Shown in pieces: positions 22,601-33,377 of a stretch of DNA of 64,000 nucleotides. The DNA is taken from positions 1 through 64,000 of the forward strand of contig JADIIU010000034.1 of assembly GCA_027603945.1 (NCBI GenBank), read 5' to 3'. Within the stretch, counting starts at the first letter, position 1. Every line of letters starts with the position of its first letter. This DNA comes from Terramyces sp. JEL0728. Lineage: Eukaryota > Chytridiomycota > Chytridiomycetes > Rhizophydiales > Terramycetaceae. The notes under the pieces are model-generated. The model made no database searches. It was given only the letters and a program-made list of their open reading frames with translations, and was not told where the DNA came from. The translations under genes were made by a program, and so were the position numbers.

Positions 22601-24846
22601 ACAAACCGTCGGATCAAAGGAAAAAAGATGCCAAGCATATCGAGGAAATGTACCAGTTGATATCGTCGCAGGCAGTTACATTATCTGTGGATAGAATATT
22701 CACTTCAAGCTCTAAACTCTCAGTAAACGCCATTTGTCACTTTAGTAGAGCTTTGTGCGACATGTCTTGGGATGAAATCATGTTTTCATCAGACAAAGTA
22801 GCTAATGTTAATGGTAGGAACACCCACGAATGTATTGTCTCCAAAGAATTATTGAAATTTCTTACTACAACATCAACTCTAGAATCAGATTGGAGTGGAC
22901 CCAAATTTGGCAAATTCTTGGGCCGCATTTCAACCAAGTTGGCTGTCACTCCAACACAAACATAGTATTCTTTTGTTTGGATAAATTACGTCAACTCAGT
23001 AGCAAATTCCTGGAACTCGAAGAGCTGCAAAACTTTAAATTCCAAAAAGACTTTTTGCGACCATTTTCATTCATTTTTGAAAACAACCCAGATATCAAAA
23101 TCAAAGATATGGTTCTCACTTGTGTCAACAATCTCTTGATGTACAAGCCTGCCAATTTGAAATCTGGGTGGAAAACCATTTTCGATGTATTAGGCTTATC
23201 AGCAAATGAAAAAACCGAATCTATAGTCAAGCTTGGATTCGCAATTACAAGCACTATCCAAAAAGACTACTTGCACTTTGTATCTGCGCAAAACTTTTAC
23301 CCTGAATTTGTCAGCACTCTATCAAAGTTTTGCCAAAACTTTAAATTCCCAAAAATCAATGCTCAAGCAGTTCAGGCGTTGCGCAGCGGCGCTGAAATAC
23401 AGTCTAAACCTGTGGTAAAATCAAAGGCAAAAGAAGAAGAAGGAAGTGACAAGCAATGGATGGTTACTTTTTCCAATATGAAAAATGTAATTTTAACTTG
23501 TGAATTGGAAGTTCGTCAATCGTAATGCTTCATTAACCTAGATCTTTGACAAACCTGTTTGAAATCATGTTTGAAAGCGGAGATGAATTCACGAATGACT
23601 TGTGGATACAGATTCTGAAAGAAATCATCATGCCATTGTTTGATGAACTTAAAGATCCAACAAAAAGTAGGAAAAGCAAAGAAGATGTGCAAATCTGGTT
23701 GTCTACCACATTAACAACCACGATGAAGCTCTTGGTTGAATTATACACAAAGTTCCCAATCTTGTCTGAAATCGCCCTCGATGGACTCCTTGACCTTATT
23801 TCACTAGTGATTCTACAAGAAAACGATACCTTGGCAAGACTAGGATCAAGTTGCCTTCAGGAATACGTTGAACACAATTTGGAAGCAATCAATAGTGATA
23901 TTTGGGACAATATCATCAATCGGGTTTTGTATTGGCTGGATGTGACTACTCCAAAGGATCTGGTGTTTGATTATTCCAACAGCGGAGCGGCTGACTCTGA
24001 ATTTGGTTTCCCATATATGAAGAAACCAGTCCGCAAAGAATTTCCAAAGATTATTACAAAATGCGTATTGCATTTGATAATTGTCCAGACAGTAAACAAG
24101 CTCTTTGTTGGGGCAAGTGGAACCACATTATTCCAAACCCTTCAGTCGCAACATATCTATACTATTGGAGACGCCATTTACAAGTCATACAATTTTGCAA
24201 AGACATTTAACCAGCAAATGGAACTTCGACAAGCCCTTCACCAAATGGGTTTCATGAAAACGTTGCCAAATCTGCTTAAGCAAGAAACTGTTTCGGTTTC
24301 CACTTACTTGACCATCCTATCGCACGTTTTTGCCGACAACTCACCTCAGAGCAAAGATATGAACTTTGAAATTGAACGCAGACTACTACCGTAAATTATA
24401 ATTAATCCAGACTGTCTTATTTGCTGTTGACTCAATTTATTCAATTTGATATGGAAGCGCAAAGGAACAGTATCTTGACTTGGTCGACAGTGGTTGAGTC
24501 TATAGTTGTCGGATTCAGCAAGTACAGTGATTTACAGTTTGAAAAGCACATTCCATACTTTTACGATCCTTTTGTAAAGCTGTTGGACTATGGACACATT
24601 CCATTCTTGTCACCGCTTGCAACAATTTTCAAACGGGTTGGATCTACATTTAGTATTTCAAAGAATGATGTTCCGTATAGTCAGACTATATCCTCCTTCC
24701 CAGAATTGCTTGGATCTTCAGTTGACGAAACAGCTGACAATGCACTTGACGACATGGCGGAAAATCTAGTAAATATAACGCTTAAGGAGAGTATGGAATC
24801 CCTGCAAGAAGAGTTGTTAAAAGACTATGATCCATTCCAACAATAA
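19692..24846 (+). CDS. Large Sec7/BIG-type ARF guanine-nucleotide exchange factor, 1651 aa
   Basis: Activates ARF GTPases on late-Golgi membranes to drive vesicle coat assembly. Removing introns 19795-19813, 19931-19970 (40 nt), 20254-20273, 20734-20753, 20937-20956, 21730-21749, 22798-22817, 23522-23541 and 24391-24410 leaves 1652 codons in one frame. The N-terminal part matches the DCB-HUS region (RVSLMKALQRAF, NYDCDL). The Sec7 domain lies at about residues 540-730 with the catalytic glutamate in FRLPGEAQKIDR and the AYSVIMLNTDQYNPQV helix typical of the large, brefeldin-sensitive class. HDS regions follow (HPRMYCLQRIIEISYYNIN; FQKDFLRPFSFIFENN). The length fits Sec7p/BIG proteins, which usually exceed 1600 residues. 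The TAA lies inside CAATAAA. Confidence 0.95.
19931..19970 (+). other. Two abutting 20-nt intron units with no exon between
   Basis: The 40 nt split exactly into GTAATCTGCACTAATCTTAG and GTATCTAATTTCTAAACCAG, each with GT, a TAAT/TAAA branch-like site and AG. Removing only one leaves the ARF-GEF frame broken; removing both restores ALSCLGKLFQYNFW. Confidence 0.85.
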
Positions 24847-24966
24847 AACAATATTCATTGACGCATTTATGCGCGGTTAAAGTTTATTTACATTGATATC
24901 CTATTGCACTTGACTTGCCTGTTGCAACAGAATAGTCAGCGGCTTGCCGTCAACAATAAAATATAT

Positions 24967-25237
24967 CTATGGTATATACACTGGAGGAGGTGTTTCGGTT
25001 TCTTGCCTCCCAAGAGTATGCAACCCTTCCTCTTCGTGATGCTCCCTGTACATTGGCAAAGGTTCAGAAAACTCTGATCTATTCTCCCATCTGCGAAGAA
25101 ATGCATAAGTCCTGCAAGTTGCAAACACCATCAGTCCGACTAGAAACATGTACAAAATAAATATTAGTATGATCTGGGTTAGCGGTATTTACTAATGATG
25201 CGGGAGGTGCTGTATCTGTCGAGTCTGAATTGTCCAT
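24967..25237 (-). CDS. Small single-pass membrane protein with PPxY motif, 83 aa
   Basis: ATG 25237 begins MDNSDSTDTAPPASL. A 19-nt intron (25174-25192) joins it to a transmembrane helix (ILIFILYMFLVGLMVFAT) followed by RTYAFLRRW and a polar tail ending TPPPVYIP. PPVY fits the PPxY motif that binds WW domains of Rsp5/NEDD4 ubiquitin ligases; small membrane proteins of this design often act as ligase adaptors. That role is inferred. No homologue is recognised. The gene converges on the ARF-GEF gene, with 120 bp between stops. Confidence 0.6.
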
Positions 25238-25394
25238 TTTTATTAAACTTTTTATCAGGCTATGTTGTCTGTGCGTGATTTTCAGGCTACATGTGTGATG
25301 TACCATTCAAAATGCGTGCCAAAGTAGGGTTGCATAGTAGTTGCCAAAGATATATGCCGGATTCATTGCCGAGTAGTAGCCTAGTCGTCAAGAC

Positions 25395-25706
25395 ATGCTG
25401 GCTGTTCTCTGTAGGTTCAATTGCTTTAGTTGTCGGTTTGATTCACACCAGAGTGTTATCAACTTGTCCTTAAAAAGAGATACTGTTACTGTCCTGCGTG
25501 TGATACTGATGGCAACTGCGTTGGTGTTGCTTGGACTGTTGTTAGATTCGGTGCTGATAATCCTGGCATCTGGAATTGCCATGCATATTGATTGGCGGGT
25601 TAGGAATAGAATCTGCTCAGGTTTGAACCACAAACTTTGGCGACTTGAGCAAACTAATAAATTATTGTGGAAACTACAAAGTTTGATTATAACCAAGGAC
25701 TTTTGA
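25395..25706 (+). CDS. Possible small membrane protein
   Basis: A 103-codon plus-strand frame contains a long hydrophobic stretch (VLRVILMATALVLLGLLLDS and beyond) followed by a basic amphipathic tail with WR, LWRLEQTNKLLWKL. The first part is doubtful: a 19-nt GT-AG intron candidate lies at about 25411, and an upstream frame (25291-25473) also has a hydrophobic segment. An equally long minus-strand frame overlaps but is not membrane-like. No homologue is recognised. Confidence 0.33.
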   Translation: MLAVLCRFNCFSCRFDSHQSVINLSLKRDTVTVLRVILMATALVLLGLLLDSVLIILASGIAMHIDWRVRNRICSGLNHKLWRLEQTNKLLWKLQSLIITKDF

Positions 25707-25915
25707 CACTCGACCAAGACGAGCTGTTTAATGGATTCGTCATGTACTTGGACTGAATACCTTTCAAGTTAATATTATCTGTCATTCAATGGCGAAACCC
25801 AAAACTCAATCATACTCAAGAAAATCATGAACGGCTTTTAATTTAATGATTTCCATTTTCGATGCCAAAACCGCACCTGACGATCACTTGCTCAATTTTT
25901 TCACAAAATAACAAA

Positions 25916-27215
25916 ATGCTCACCAGACTATCATCAAGAGTCCTTAGGAGAGCAGCCCCACGATTCTATTCATCGCAAGCTGCATTCCCTGGAGCTCCGA
26001 CTTCCCAATACACAGAAACTTTGAAAGTTGAGCGAGATTGGCCAGTTATTCCAACTTACAGGGTATTGGATTTGGAGGGAAATGCACTCTCTTCACCTCC
26101 ACCGCTTGATGATTCGGTACTGGTTAAAATGTATGAAAAGATGGTTACTTTGAATACCATGGATGTGATCATGTATGAAGCCCAGCGACAAGGTAGATTT
26201 ATTTAACGCCAGGCCGTATTTCTTTCTACATGACCAGTTACGGAGAAGAAGCTACCCACATGGGCAGTGCTGCAGCGCTCACTTTGGATGATGTGGTGTT
26301 TGGTCAATACAGAGAAGCTGGTGTACTTTTATATAGGGGCTTCACACTGGATGAATTTATGAACCAGATGTATTCAAACGATTTGGACTATGGAAAAGGA
26401 AGACAAATGCCTGTACACTATGGGACAAAGAAATTGAATTTCCAGACTATTTCATCGCCATTAGGAACTCAAATTCCCCAAGCTGTCGGATCTGCCTATG
26501 CATTGAAATTATCTGGCAAGAAAGCGGTTAGTATCTGCTACTTTGGTGACGGTGCTGCTAGTGAAGGCGATTTTCATGCTGCATTGAACATGGCTGCTAC
26601 TACTGAAAGCCCTGTTATTTTCTTTTGCAGAAACAACGGGTAACTTTTTACTGATTGTAGGTATGCAATCTCTACCCCAGTAAAAGATCAATACAGAGGC
26701 GATGGTATTGCTGCCAGAGGGCATGGATATGGCGTAGATACAATCAGAGTAGACGGAAACGATGTATTGGTATTTGGGTTTTTATATAGGCTGTATACAG
26801 TGCAACTAAGGAAGCAAGACGCATTTGTCTTGAAGAATCAAGACCAGTGTTAATTGAAGCAATGACATACAGAGTCGGCCACCACTCTACTTCCGATGAC
26901 TCTTCAGCCTACAGAAGTAAACAAGAAGTCCAAGACTGGCAAACCAACGATTCGCCAATCAACAGATTCCGCAAGTATCTTGAAAAGAACAAGCTGTGGA
27001 ATGATGAAAAGGAAAAGAAATTCGCTGGAGATGTCAAGAAGCAAATCTTGAAGAGCTTCACTACGGCTGAAAAACGCAAGAAGCCTTCTCTGGATGGGTT
27101 GTTTAGTGAAGTTTATGATAAATTGCCTCAACATTTGGTTGACCAACAAAATGAATTGAAGCGATTGATCAAGCAGTATCCTGAGCACTACGATACCTCT
27201 GGGTTTGCTCAATAA
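25916..27215 (+). CDS. BCKDHA: Branched-chain 2-oxoacid dehydrogenase E1 alpha, 412 aa
   Basis: The thiamine-diphosphate-dependent alpha subunit of the mitochondrial complex that decarboxylates keto acids from Leu, Ile and Val. The start at 25916 gives a basic presequence ([20 protein letters not shown]); an upstream Met is less likely. Introns are 26193-26212 (20 nt, restores QGRISFYM), 26640-26660 (21 nt, restores CRNNGYAIS) and 26770-26789 (20 nt, restores [12 protein letters not shown]). The ThDP motif runs GDGAASEGD...CRNNGYAIS. The phosphorylation loop [17 protein letters not shown] matches the animal enzyme's regulatory serines. The whole length aligns with human BCKDHA after the presequence. 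The stop overlaps CAATAAA. No E1 beta gene is in the window. Confidence 0.96.
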
Positions 27216-27488
27216 ATATTCTTATTCATTTATATGGATTTGATTCAGGAGTCCTTTTAATTAGCATGAATGTAATTGTAACGGGAAGAGTGCATGCTCA
27301 GCAGTACCAGTAATGAAACAGCGCTGTACACAGCAAGTGTCTCTCATTGAAACGTTGGGCACTTGGTAGTAGAAATATCCTGGATGGATACCAATATGCA
27401 CTTTGAGCACTGTATCTGGTCCATTTGTCTCCCAGATGTATCTGAACCCCATTTCAGTTTTACAAAAAATCTTTCAATCTAATCCAAA

Positions 27489-29796
27489 ATGGCAACAAAA
27501 GTTACTGCTCAATGGTCAGCTCAAGAAAAGAATCAAGCAAAACGAAATCCGGTCAACAACCCCTACGCTTATCCAAGAGATTTACTCTTGAACGTTTTCT
27601 CCACAACGCTTCCTCTGCCTGATGATACCGATAAATCACTTGCTGCTTTTGTATCAGAACCAAGACCACCTTTGGCTCACCTTCCATTATCAGATATTGA
27701 AAAGAAGGTTTTAAGTATGGTATCGATCAACAGCGAAGCTACAAGAAGAATGTATAGCAGGGATACTCCAAAGAAGCCAGTCAAAGAAAAGGCCATCGCA
27801 CCATCTAAAAAAGACGATATGTGGGATACTCCAACTACCGGCGGTAGTTTTGGTGCAAATGGCGTCTTTGGATTTGGAATAAAAGATGAGGTTCGTGCTT
27901 TGCCAATCAAAAATAACTGGAGTGTGTTGGAATCGCAGATGGATGATACCAAAAGTTCACCACCAAACAAAAAAGTACCAGATTCAGATTTGTTCAACCA
28001 ACCACAATTTACCTCTCATAGTGCTGGAAGGGATCCGTTTGGAGGATTTGGCATGCATGAACCTATGGATTATCCACGACCTAATCCTGCTACTATCCCT
28101 CCTTTTATTTTCAACCCTCCAGAGTGGGTTTATCAAGATCCAGCTGCAAGAATTCAAGGACCTTTTACTTCTGAACAAATGCATGGATGGTACAAGGAAG
28201 GCTATTTCCCACCAGGATTGCCTATTAAATGCGTCGGGGATACAATGTTTATCCCTCTGCTCCAATTTGTTGAAAAGTTTGGCAATGAACAACCATTCTT
28301 GGAGTCTTTGATTGAACAAGAAAATTTGGAGCGAGAGTTTTACTTGCGCAAATATGGACCACTTTTGGGAATGCAAAAATCTGCTCCAACCCCTATAGGG
28401 CTGAATCCTAATTTTGATCTCCAAAACCCCTACTTTAATGATCACTTTGGCCAACCGATGATGGATCCTAGAGGTCCAAATCCGTTCGGGATGCCATTTG
28501 CCCAACCACAATTAATGCCAGAACCACAACCATTTATTAACTTTATGCAACCTGCCGTCCCTGTTAAAAACGAGCGTATTCAACCACAGGATGAAGTCCC
28601 TGAGCCAATACCTCGCCAACCTTCTCCTGCCCATTCAGTTCGATCACAAAAGTCTGCAAAGAGCCCTAAAGTATTAAAGGACGATTTTCCAGAACCTGTC
28701 AAGGAACCTGAAGCTCTGCAAGAAGAAATAAAAGAGGAAACAGCAATTCCGTCCAAAAATAAAAAGAAAAAGCAAAAGAAACAAAAGCAGCCTGTTGAAT
28801 CTGAAGAACTGCCAGCTGCTGCTGACCCAGAAGTGGCTCAAGAACCTCCAAAGGAAGTCGCACCTGCCAAGCCTGCACCATGGGGCAAAACGGAAGCTAA
28901 ATCCGAAAAAGTACAGCTAAAGTCAATACAAGATTCCGAAGCAAAGAAGCAAGTTGAACGTGATCGCATTTTAGCAGAAAGGGCAGAACAGAAATTACTT
29001 GCGGAAGCCCAAGCTCTTTTACAACAAGAGCAAATTGCATCTCAAGCCTCTATTCCTGCTGCAGCACAGTGGGCTACTAAAACTGAAAAGCCAAAGAAAA
29101 CTTTATCACAAATCATTGAAGACGAGCGTTTGAAAAAAGAGCATGAAGAAAGGACAAAACAGACTACAAAAGGTTACGCTAACGCTGCAACCGCAGTCAA
29201 ATCTAATGTTAAAGCTAAACCATCTATTGCTTCGGTCGTCAAACCACTTTCCAATATGTCTATTGATACTGGCGATGACAGCGCATGGAAAACCGTTGGA
29301 AAGAACTCTGCCAGATCCCCAGTAACCGCCAGCTCTCCAGCTCAAGTCAGACCTCCAGCAAAAAGTAATCTGTCTCCGCAGGTTACAGTACCGGCCCCTG
29401 CTAAACCAAATGGACCTTCAAAAGAACTTTTGACTTGGTGCAGAACTTCGCTAAAAGGGTTAAAAGGAGAGTTATCACGTAACTTAATTACTTATCATAG
29501 CTGATGAATTTATCAATATACTCCTCTCCCTGCCAATAACAGAAACCACAACCATTAGACAGATTTGTAATGACGCATTAGGTGGGTTTACCTCTATTGA
29601 CTGCCGCAAATTCTCTGAAGAATTCATTCTCCGTCGGCAAGCAGATTTATCTGGAGATCCAAACTCTTGGAAAGATAATGAATGGAACGAAGTCAAAGGA
29701 GGAGCACATCCATCTAGACCTAGTCGGGAAAATAGCGGTACATTTGCAAGCGAAAATAAGTTTGTAGTAGTTGGAAAGAAAAAGAACAAGAAATAA
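27489..29796 (+). CDS. GYF-domain protein (Smy2/GIGYF-like), 761 aa
   Basis: A cytosolic adaptor; GYF domains bind proline-rich peptides, and Smy2/GIGYF proteins act in translational repression and ER-Golgi traffic. The GYF domain is at about residues 210-260 (EWVYQDPAARIQGPF, QMHGWYKEGYF). The N-terminal block (NPYAYPRDLLLNVF) and a KKKKQKKQKQ lysine-rich coiled segment follow the usual layout. A 22-nt intron (29479-29500) joins GELSRN-type sequence (ending ELS) to a conserved C-terminal module (DEFINILLSLP, GGFTSIDCRKFSEEFI) and the basic end VVVGKKKNKK. Without that splice the C-terminal 98 residues would be lost. AATAAA overlaps the stop. Confidence 0.9.
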
Positions 29797-29838
29797 ACTA
29801 CAGTATTTTTAATTCCACTTTAAAGTTGCGGTCTAAAA

Positions 29839-31120
29839 ATGCTCAAACTGGAATCTGAAGAAAAACAAGAAACAAAATTCAACCCGCCATTATGGAGACA
29901 GCGAAGAACTTTTGTTTCGAAATATCTCAAGATATATCCAGAGATCAAGAAGGTATGCGATGCCGGATGTGGTGAAGGTGCGTTACTAGAGATACTCTTG
30001 AACGATACCCAATTCAATTTACTTGCTGGTGTGGATATACACGAACCTGCAGTTATTGAATGCTACAACCGGTGCAAGCCTAACGACATGGATATGAAAT
30101 ATCTACGAGAACTGCCAATCACTTTGGAACTATTTCATGGATCGCTTGCGGATACAGATGCCCGATTGCAAAGCTACAACTGCTTTGTTTTACTTGAAGT
30201 CATCGAGCATATGGATGAAAAAACACTGGATAACCTTCCAAAGAACTTGTTTGGCTTCTACCGTCCAGAACACATAATTATATCAACCCCAAACGCGGAA
30301 TTTAATGGTACTATTTACTAACCTAGTCTACTTTCCGGATTTAAAGTATGGGACTGATGACCAGGTATTTCGACACTGGGATCACAAGTTTGAATGGACG
30401 AGGAAAGAGTTTCAAAGTTGGTGTAAAAAATGTGCAGATGAATACGGGTATGATGTCGAATTTGATGGAGTCGGCCTGCTGGGACCAGCTGATCATGGTT
30501 ACTGCACTCAAATTGCAATATTCAGTAATCCAGAACCAAAAACCCAAGATACGCTTCCTTTAACCTACAACTTCAAGTACCAGGTTGAATATCCGTACTT
30601 TGAACAGGACGATTTCAGTGATGTAGACATTGAAGACGAAATACTGGATAATTTGTATATGATTATTACAGACTGGGACGAATTCAAAGCCAATCCAATA
30701 ATCCAGTTTGAGCATATCTGGTCGATATTACGAATCCGTCAAGTGTGTAAATACAAGAAGAGGTTGACCTTGGTAATAGAAAACAGCCGTAGCATGCGGC
30801 TAGATGGGAATTGTGTAGAGATACTAGTCGGATTAGAAAAACCTAGAGAAATATGTGTAGAGAGCGATCAGAGCAAAGTAGAATCGCAAGATGATGATTG
30901 GGGTAACGGCTACGAACACACTCAAGGCGGTTGGGGTTATAAAGAAAATCGCAACGACGAATGGAACTCTAATAGTGATCTCGAATACAATCAAGATGGC
31001 TGGGATGAAGAAAATGAAGAGTGGAGTTCTGGCAGTCAGAGTGGTGAACCAACACAAGATTGGAAAGCAAATTCTGAAACTGTTGGTAATACGATATCAT
31101 CCAACCAAAACAGAGACTGA
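29839..31120 (+). CDS. HEN1-type small-RNA 2'-O-methyltransferase with Trp-rich tail, 420 aa
   Basis: Methylates the 3'-terminal 2'-OH of small RNAs, protecting them from decay. The SAM-binding motif is KVCDAGCGEGALLEILL (residues about 35-50). The metal-site and catalytic region shows LLEVIEHM and, after the 19-nt intron 30308-30326, STPNAEFNVYFP and FRHWDHKFEWTRKEF, all diagnostic for HEN1. Residues about 350-410 form an acidic tail with six tryptophans mostly beside Gly, Asp or Glu (DDWGNG, GGWGYK, DEWNSN, DGWDEE, EEWSSG, QDWKAN). This resembles Argonaute-binding WG/GW hooks (inferred). Its presence implies an active small-RNA pathway in this fungus. It starts 43 bp after the GYF gene. Confidence 0.93.
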
Positions 31121-31124
31121 TTTA

Positions 31125-31806
31125 TTACTTGGAGCAAACATTTTCAGAGCACGCATTCTTGAACTTTAGTGCTCCTTCATCAATAGCTTTCTTTACAACC
31201 GCGTCAGAGTCAAAATTGATACCTGGTTAATAAAAATAATACCTTTATCAGGTGCAAATTGTTTGCAGGCATCTAGTACTTGTTCAACAGGCGGATGGTC
31301 TCCAAAGTGCTTTTCCGCATATTTGTATACAGAATTACCTTCCTTATCAACCACACAGACACCACCCAGTACGAACCCTTCACCGGCAAGATTACCGGTA
31401 TAGCCATCATTATTTGCTCGGTAACTGTTCTTCACAGATCCAGGATAAACTAGGCCAAGTGCCGAAGAGCTGGCACCACTACATTAAACAAACCTTACTT
31501 TACAAACTTGTAGAATTCTCTAGATTCATCAATGTACATGTCATCACGCCAATACGTTGGCTTGAATTCACCAGTTCCTAATTCTTCCTTGAAAATAGCT
31601 ACCAAGTCAACGCCGAATTTGTGAATGTCTTTGCGAAAGTACGATACTTTAGCTGCTTGCTCTCTGCACAAGAAACAGCCTGGCCTGCGAACGACTAGGA
31701 ATAGGGTTGGGTTTTTTAGTATTGCCAGTGATGAAGTTGTTTCTTTTGTTGCGAGGTTGAATAATTTTATATCTGGGATTTTCATTGGAAAGTTTTGCGA
31801 GCGCAT
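31125..31806 (-). CDS. PRXL2/AhpC-TSA-2 thioredoxin-fold protein, 213 aa
   Basis: A peroxiredoxin-like protein of the PRXL2 family, with redox cysteines in RRPGCFLCREQA (CxxC). Introns 31479-31498 and 31223-31242 (20 nt each) restore KFVNGASSSALGLVYPGS and DKGINFDSDAVVKKA. The second half carries the family stretch NLAGEGFVLGGVCVVD and EKHFGDHPPVEQVL. The ending ACSENVCSK adds two more cysteines. Cytosolic antioxidant or prostaglandin-synthase-like activity is known for animal relatives; the substrate here is unknown. The stop is four bases from the stop of the HEN1 gene on the other strand. Confidence 0.88.
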
Positions 31807-31907
31807 TAAAGGTCACTTGAATGTTTCCGCATGAATCGAGAAACATGTACTGAGTTGAGCAATCGCAAATTAAAACCTGGTTCGGTAATTAAACAAAAAA
31901 TGTTTTA

Positions 31908-32789
31908 TTAAGCATAGTTCCTTTCAGATGTAGATGAGCGGTACTGCGGTTTGTGCATTTTGTCTTCGGATGTATTGTTGTTGGTTTCCAAAATATCTCT
32001 AAACCGCTTTCTCTTTGAAATAATGTTGATCGTGTTCGCCAAGAATAAAACTACAGGCAGGTTCAAGTAAAAGATATTGAAGATACCTACATTGTCGCCG
32101 CCCTTGTCGAGTTTATAGAACAGCAAGAACACTAGCTCGGCAATCAAATATACTATGAATGTGTAGAATTCAAAATCGATCAGTGAGCGAATCATTTTGA
32201 ATACTGCTTTGCTTTTGGCGGTTTTGTAAACGAATAGCAGGAGGTAAAAGAAGAGACCGAATTCGAATGCTACCGACACGAAATGTTCTTGATATACTAG
32301 AGTCGATGGGAATACTGTCTTGCACGGCCCATCTCCGCTCCCATCTGCGTCATAAGACGGCTTTCCATGCACAAAGATTCCGTTATACACGTACGACACG
32401 AATCTGCACAATCCAAGGAAATATATAAAATAAAAGCTTTGCTTCATCTTTTTGGAGTTGGAGCTGATAATTGCAATGATTTTCTTCATTTGCAGCACAT
32501 CGAACAAAAAGAATCCAATGTATCTTATTGGGTAAGAAATTCTTCTATTCCAATCGCATTCCGTGTAACTGTTTTCGGTCATAAAGTATGACAGCGACAT
32601 GAGGAATCCAATGAACATGCAGACAGTGCATAAGAGGGCTAGATTCGAAAAGGTTCGAGGAAGTCTTCTGTACAAGTGGGCAATGATACATAACGTCACG
32701 AATTCAAATATAACTGAAAATGTGTATAAGAACAGTGTTGCTATTTGGAGTTGGTTGTTTTGGTAGTCTAAAAGCCCGTCGAATTTCAT
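31908..32789 (-). CDS. Seven-transmembrane protein, paralogue 1, 293 aa
   Basis: Single exon. Seven hydrophobic helices can be drawn, beginning LQIATLFLYTFSVIFEFVT, NLALLCTVCMFIGFLMSLSYF, YIGFFLFDVLQMKKIIAII, FYFIYFLGLCRFVSYVY, VSVAFEFGLFFYLLLFV, FYTFIVYLIAELVFLLFY and GIFNIFYLNLPVVLFLA, then a basic, polar tail. A Cys just before helix 3 (ECDWNRR) and one before helix 5 (GPCKTVF) are conserved in the neighbouring paralogue and could form the disulfide seen in many GPCRs. No named family is recognised; a receptor role is inferred from topology only. Confidence 0.75.
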   Translation of the reverse strand: MKFDGLLDYQNNQLQIATLFLYTFSVIFEFVTLCIIAHLYRRLPRTFSNLALLCTVCMFIGFLMSLSYFMTENSYTECDWNRRISYPIRYIGFFLFDVLQMKKIIAIISSNSKKMKQSFYFIYFLGLCRFVSYVYNGIFVHGKPSYDADGSGDGPCKTVFPSTLVYQEHFVSVAFEFGLFFYLLLFVYKTAKSKAVFKMIRSLIDFEFYTFIVYLIAELVFLLFYKLDKGGDNVGIFNIFYLNLPVVLFLANTINIISKRKRFRDILETNNNTSEDKMHKPQYRSSTSERNYA

Positions 32790-33377
32790 GACTTGATCAA
32801 AAAGCTTGCGGTTATATACCTATGGCTTTACCGCCAGTTTGGCGACCAACCGCAAGAACGTGGGATATCAATTGCATAATACCAAAACGGAAACTTGTTT
32901 GGTGATTCAAATGCGACAATTGCCAGCAGACTGTTTGCCAAACTGATTTTATATCAATTGATTGTATTTTAATCCTCACTACCATCCCATTTGCATCTGT
33001 TTGATGTCCTGTTTAAGAAACACGTTTTCAAAGAAAAATACCATTTTCAGAAAACGTTGTGCATAAATTAAATATTTAATCCAAGATATTTTGAGGCGCA
33101 GGTAAGCAATTTGGAGTCTGTTCAATTACACTTTGTAACCACCAGCTCAATGTAGTTTTTCATGACGCGGTTTAATTTAGTCTGCATAGTACTTGAACAA
33201 TGAGCAATGCTAATGCAAGATTAACGGTCCTTGAATTACATATTAACGCATAAAATACGCGACTGTCTCAGAAACATTAGAGTAATCAACACTATCGCGT
33301 CATTATTACCAATATAGCAGCCCAAGAAACAGTAACTTGAAATAACCGCAGAGATAGAAAATAAAAGTCTAACTGTA
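32790..33377. other. Intergenic between the two seven-helix genes
   Basis: About 590 bp with no gene seen. A TATATA-containing stretch lies just upstream of the first paralogue. Confidence 0.5.

Noticed and set aside
25388..25717. Minus-strand 109-codon frame opposite the possible membrane protein
   Set aside because: No domain or membrane segment; judged a shadow of the plus-strand frame.
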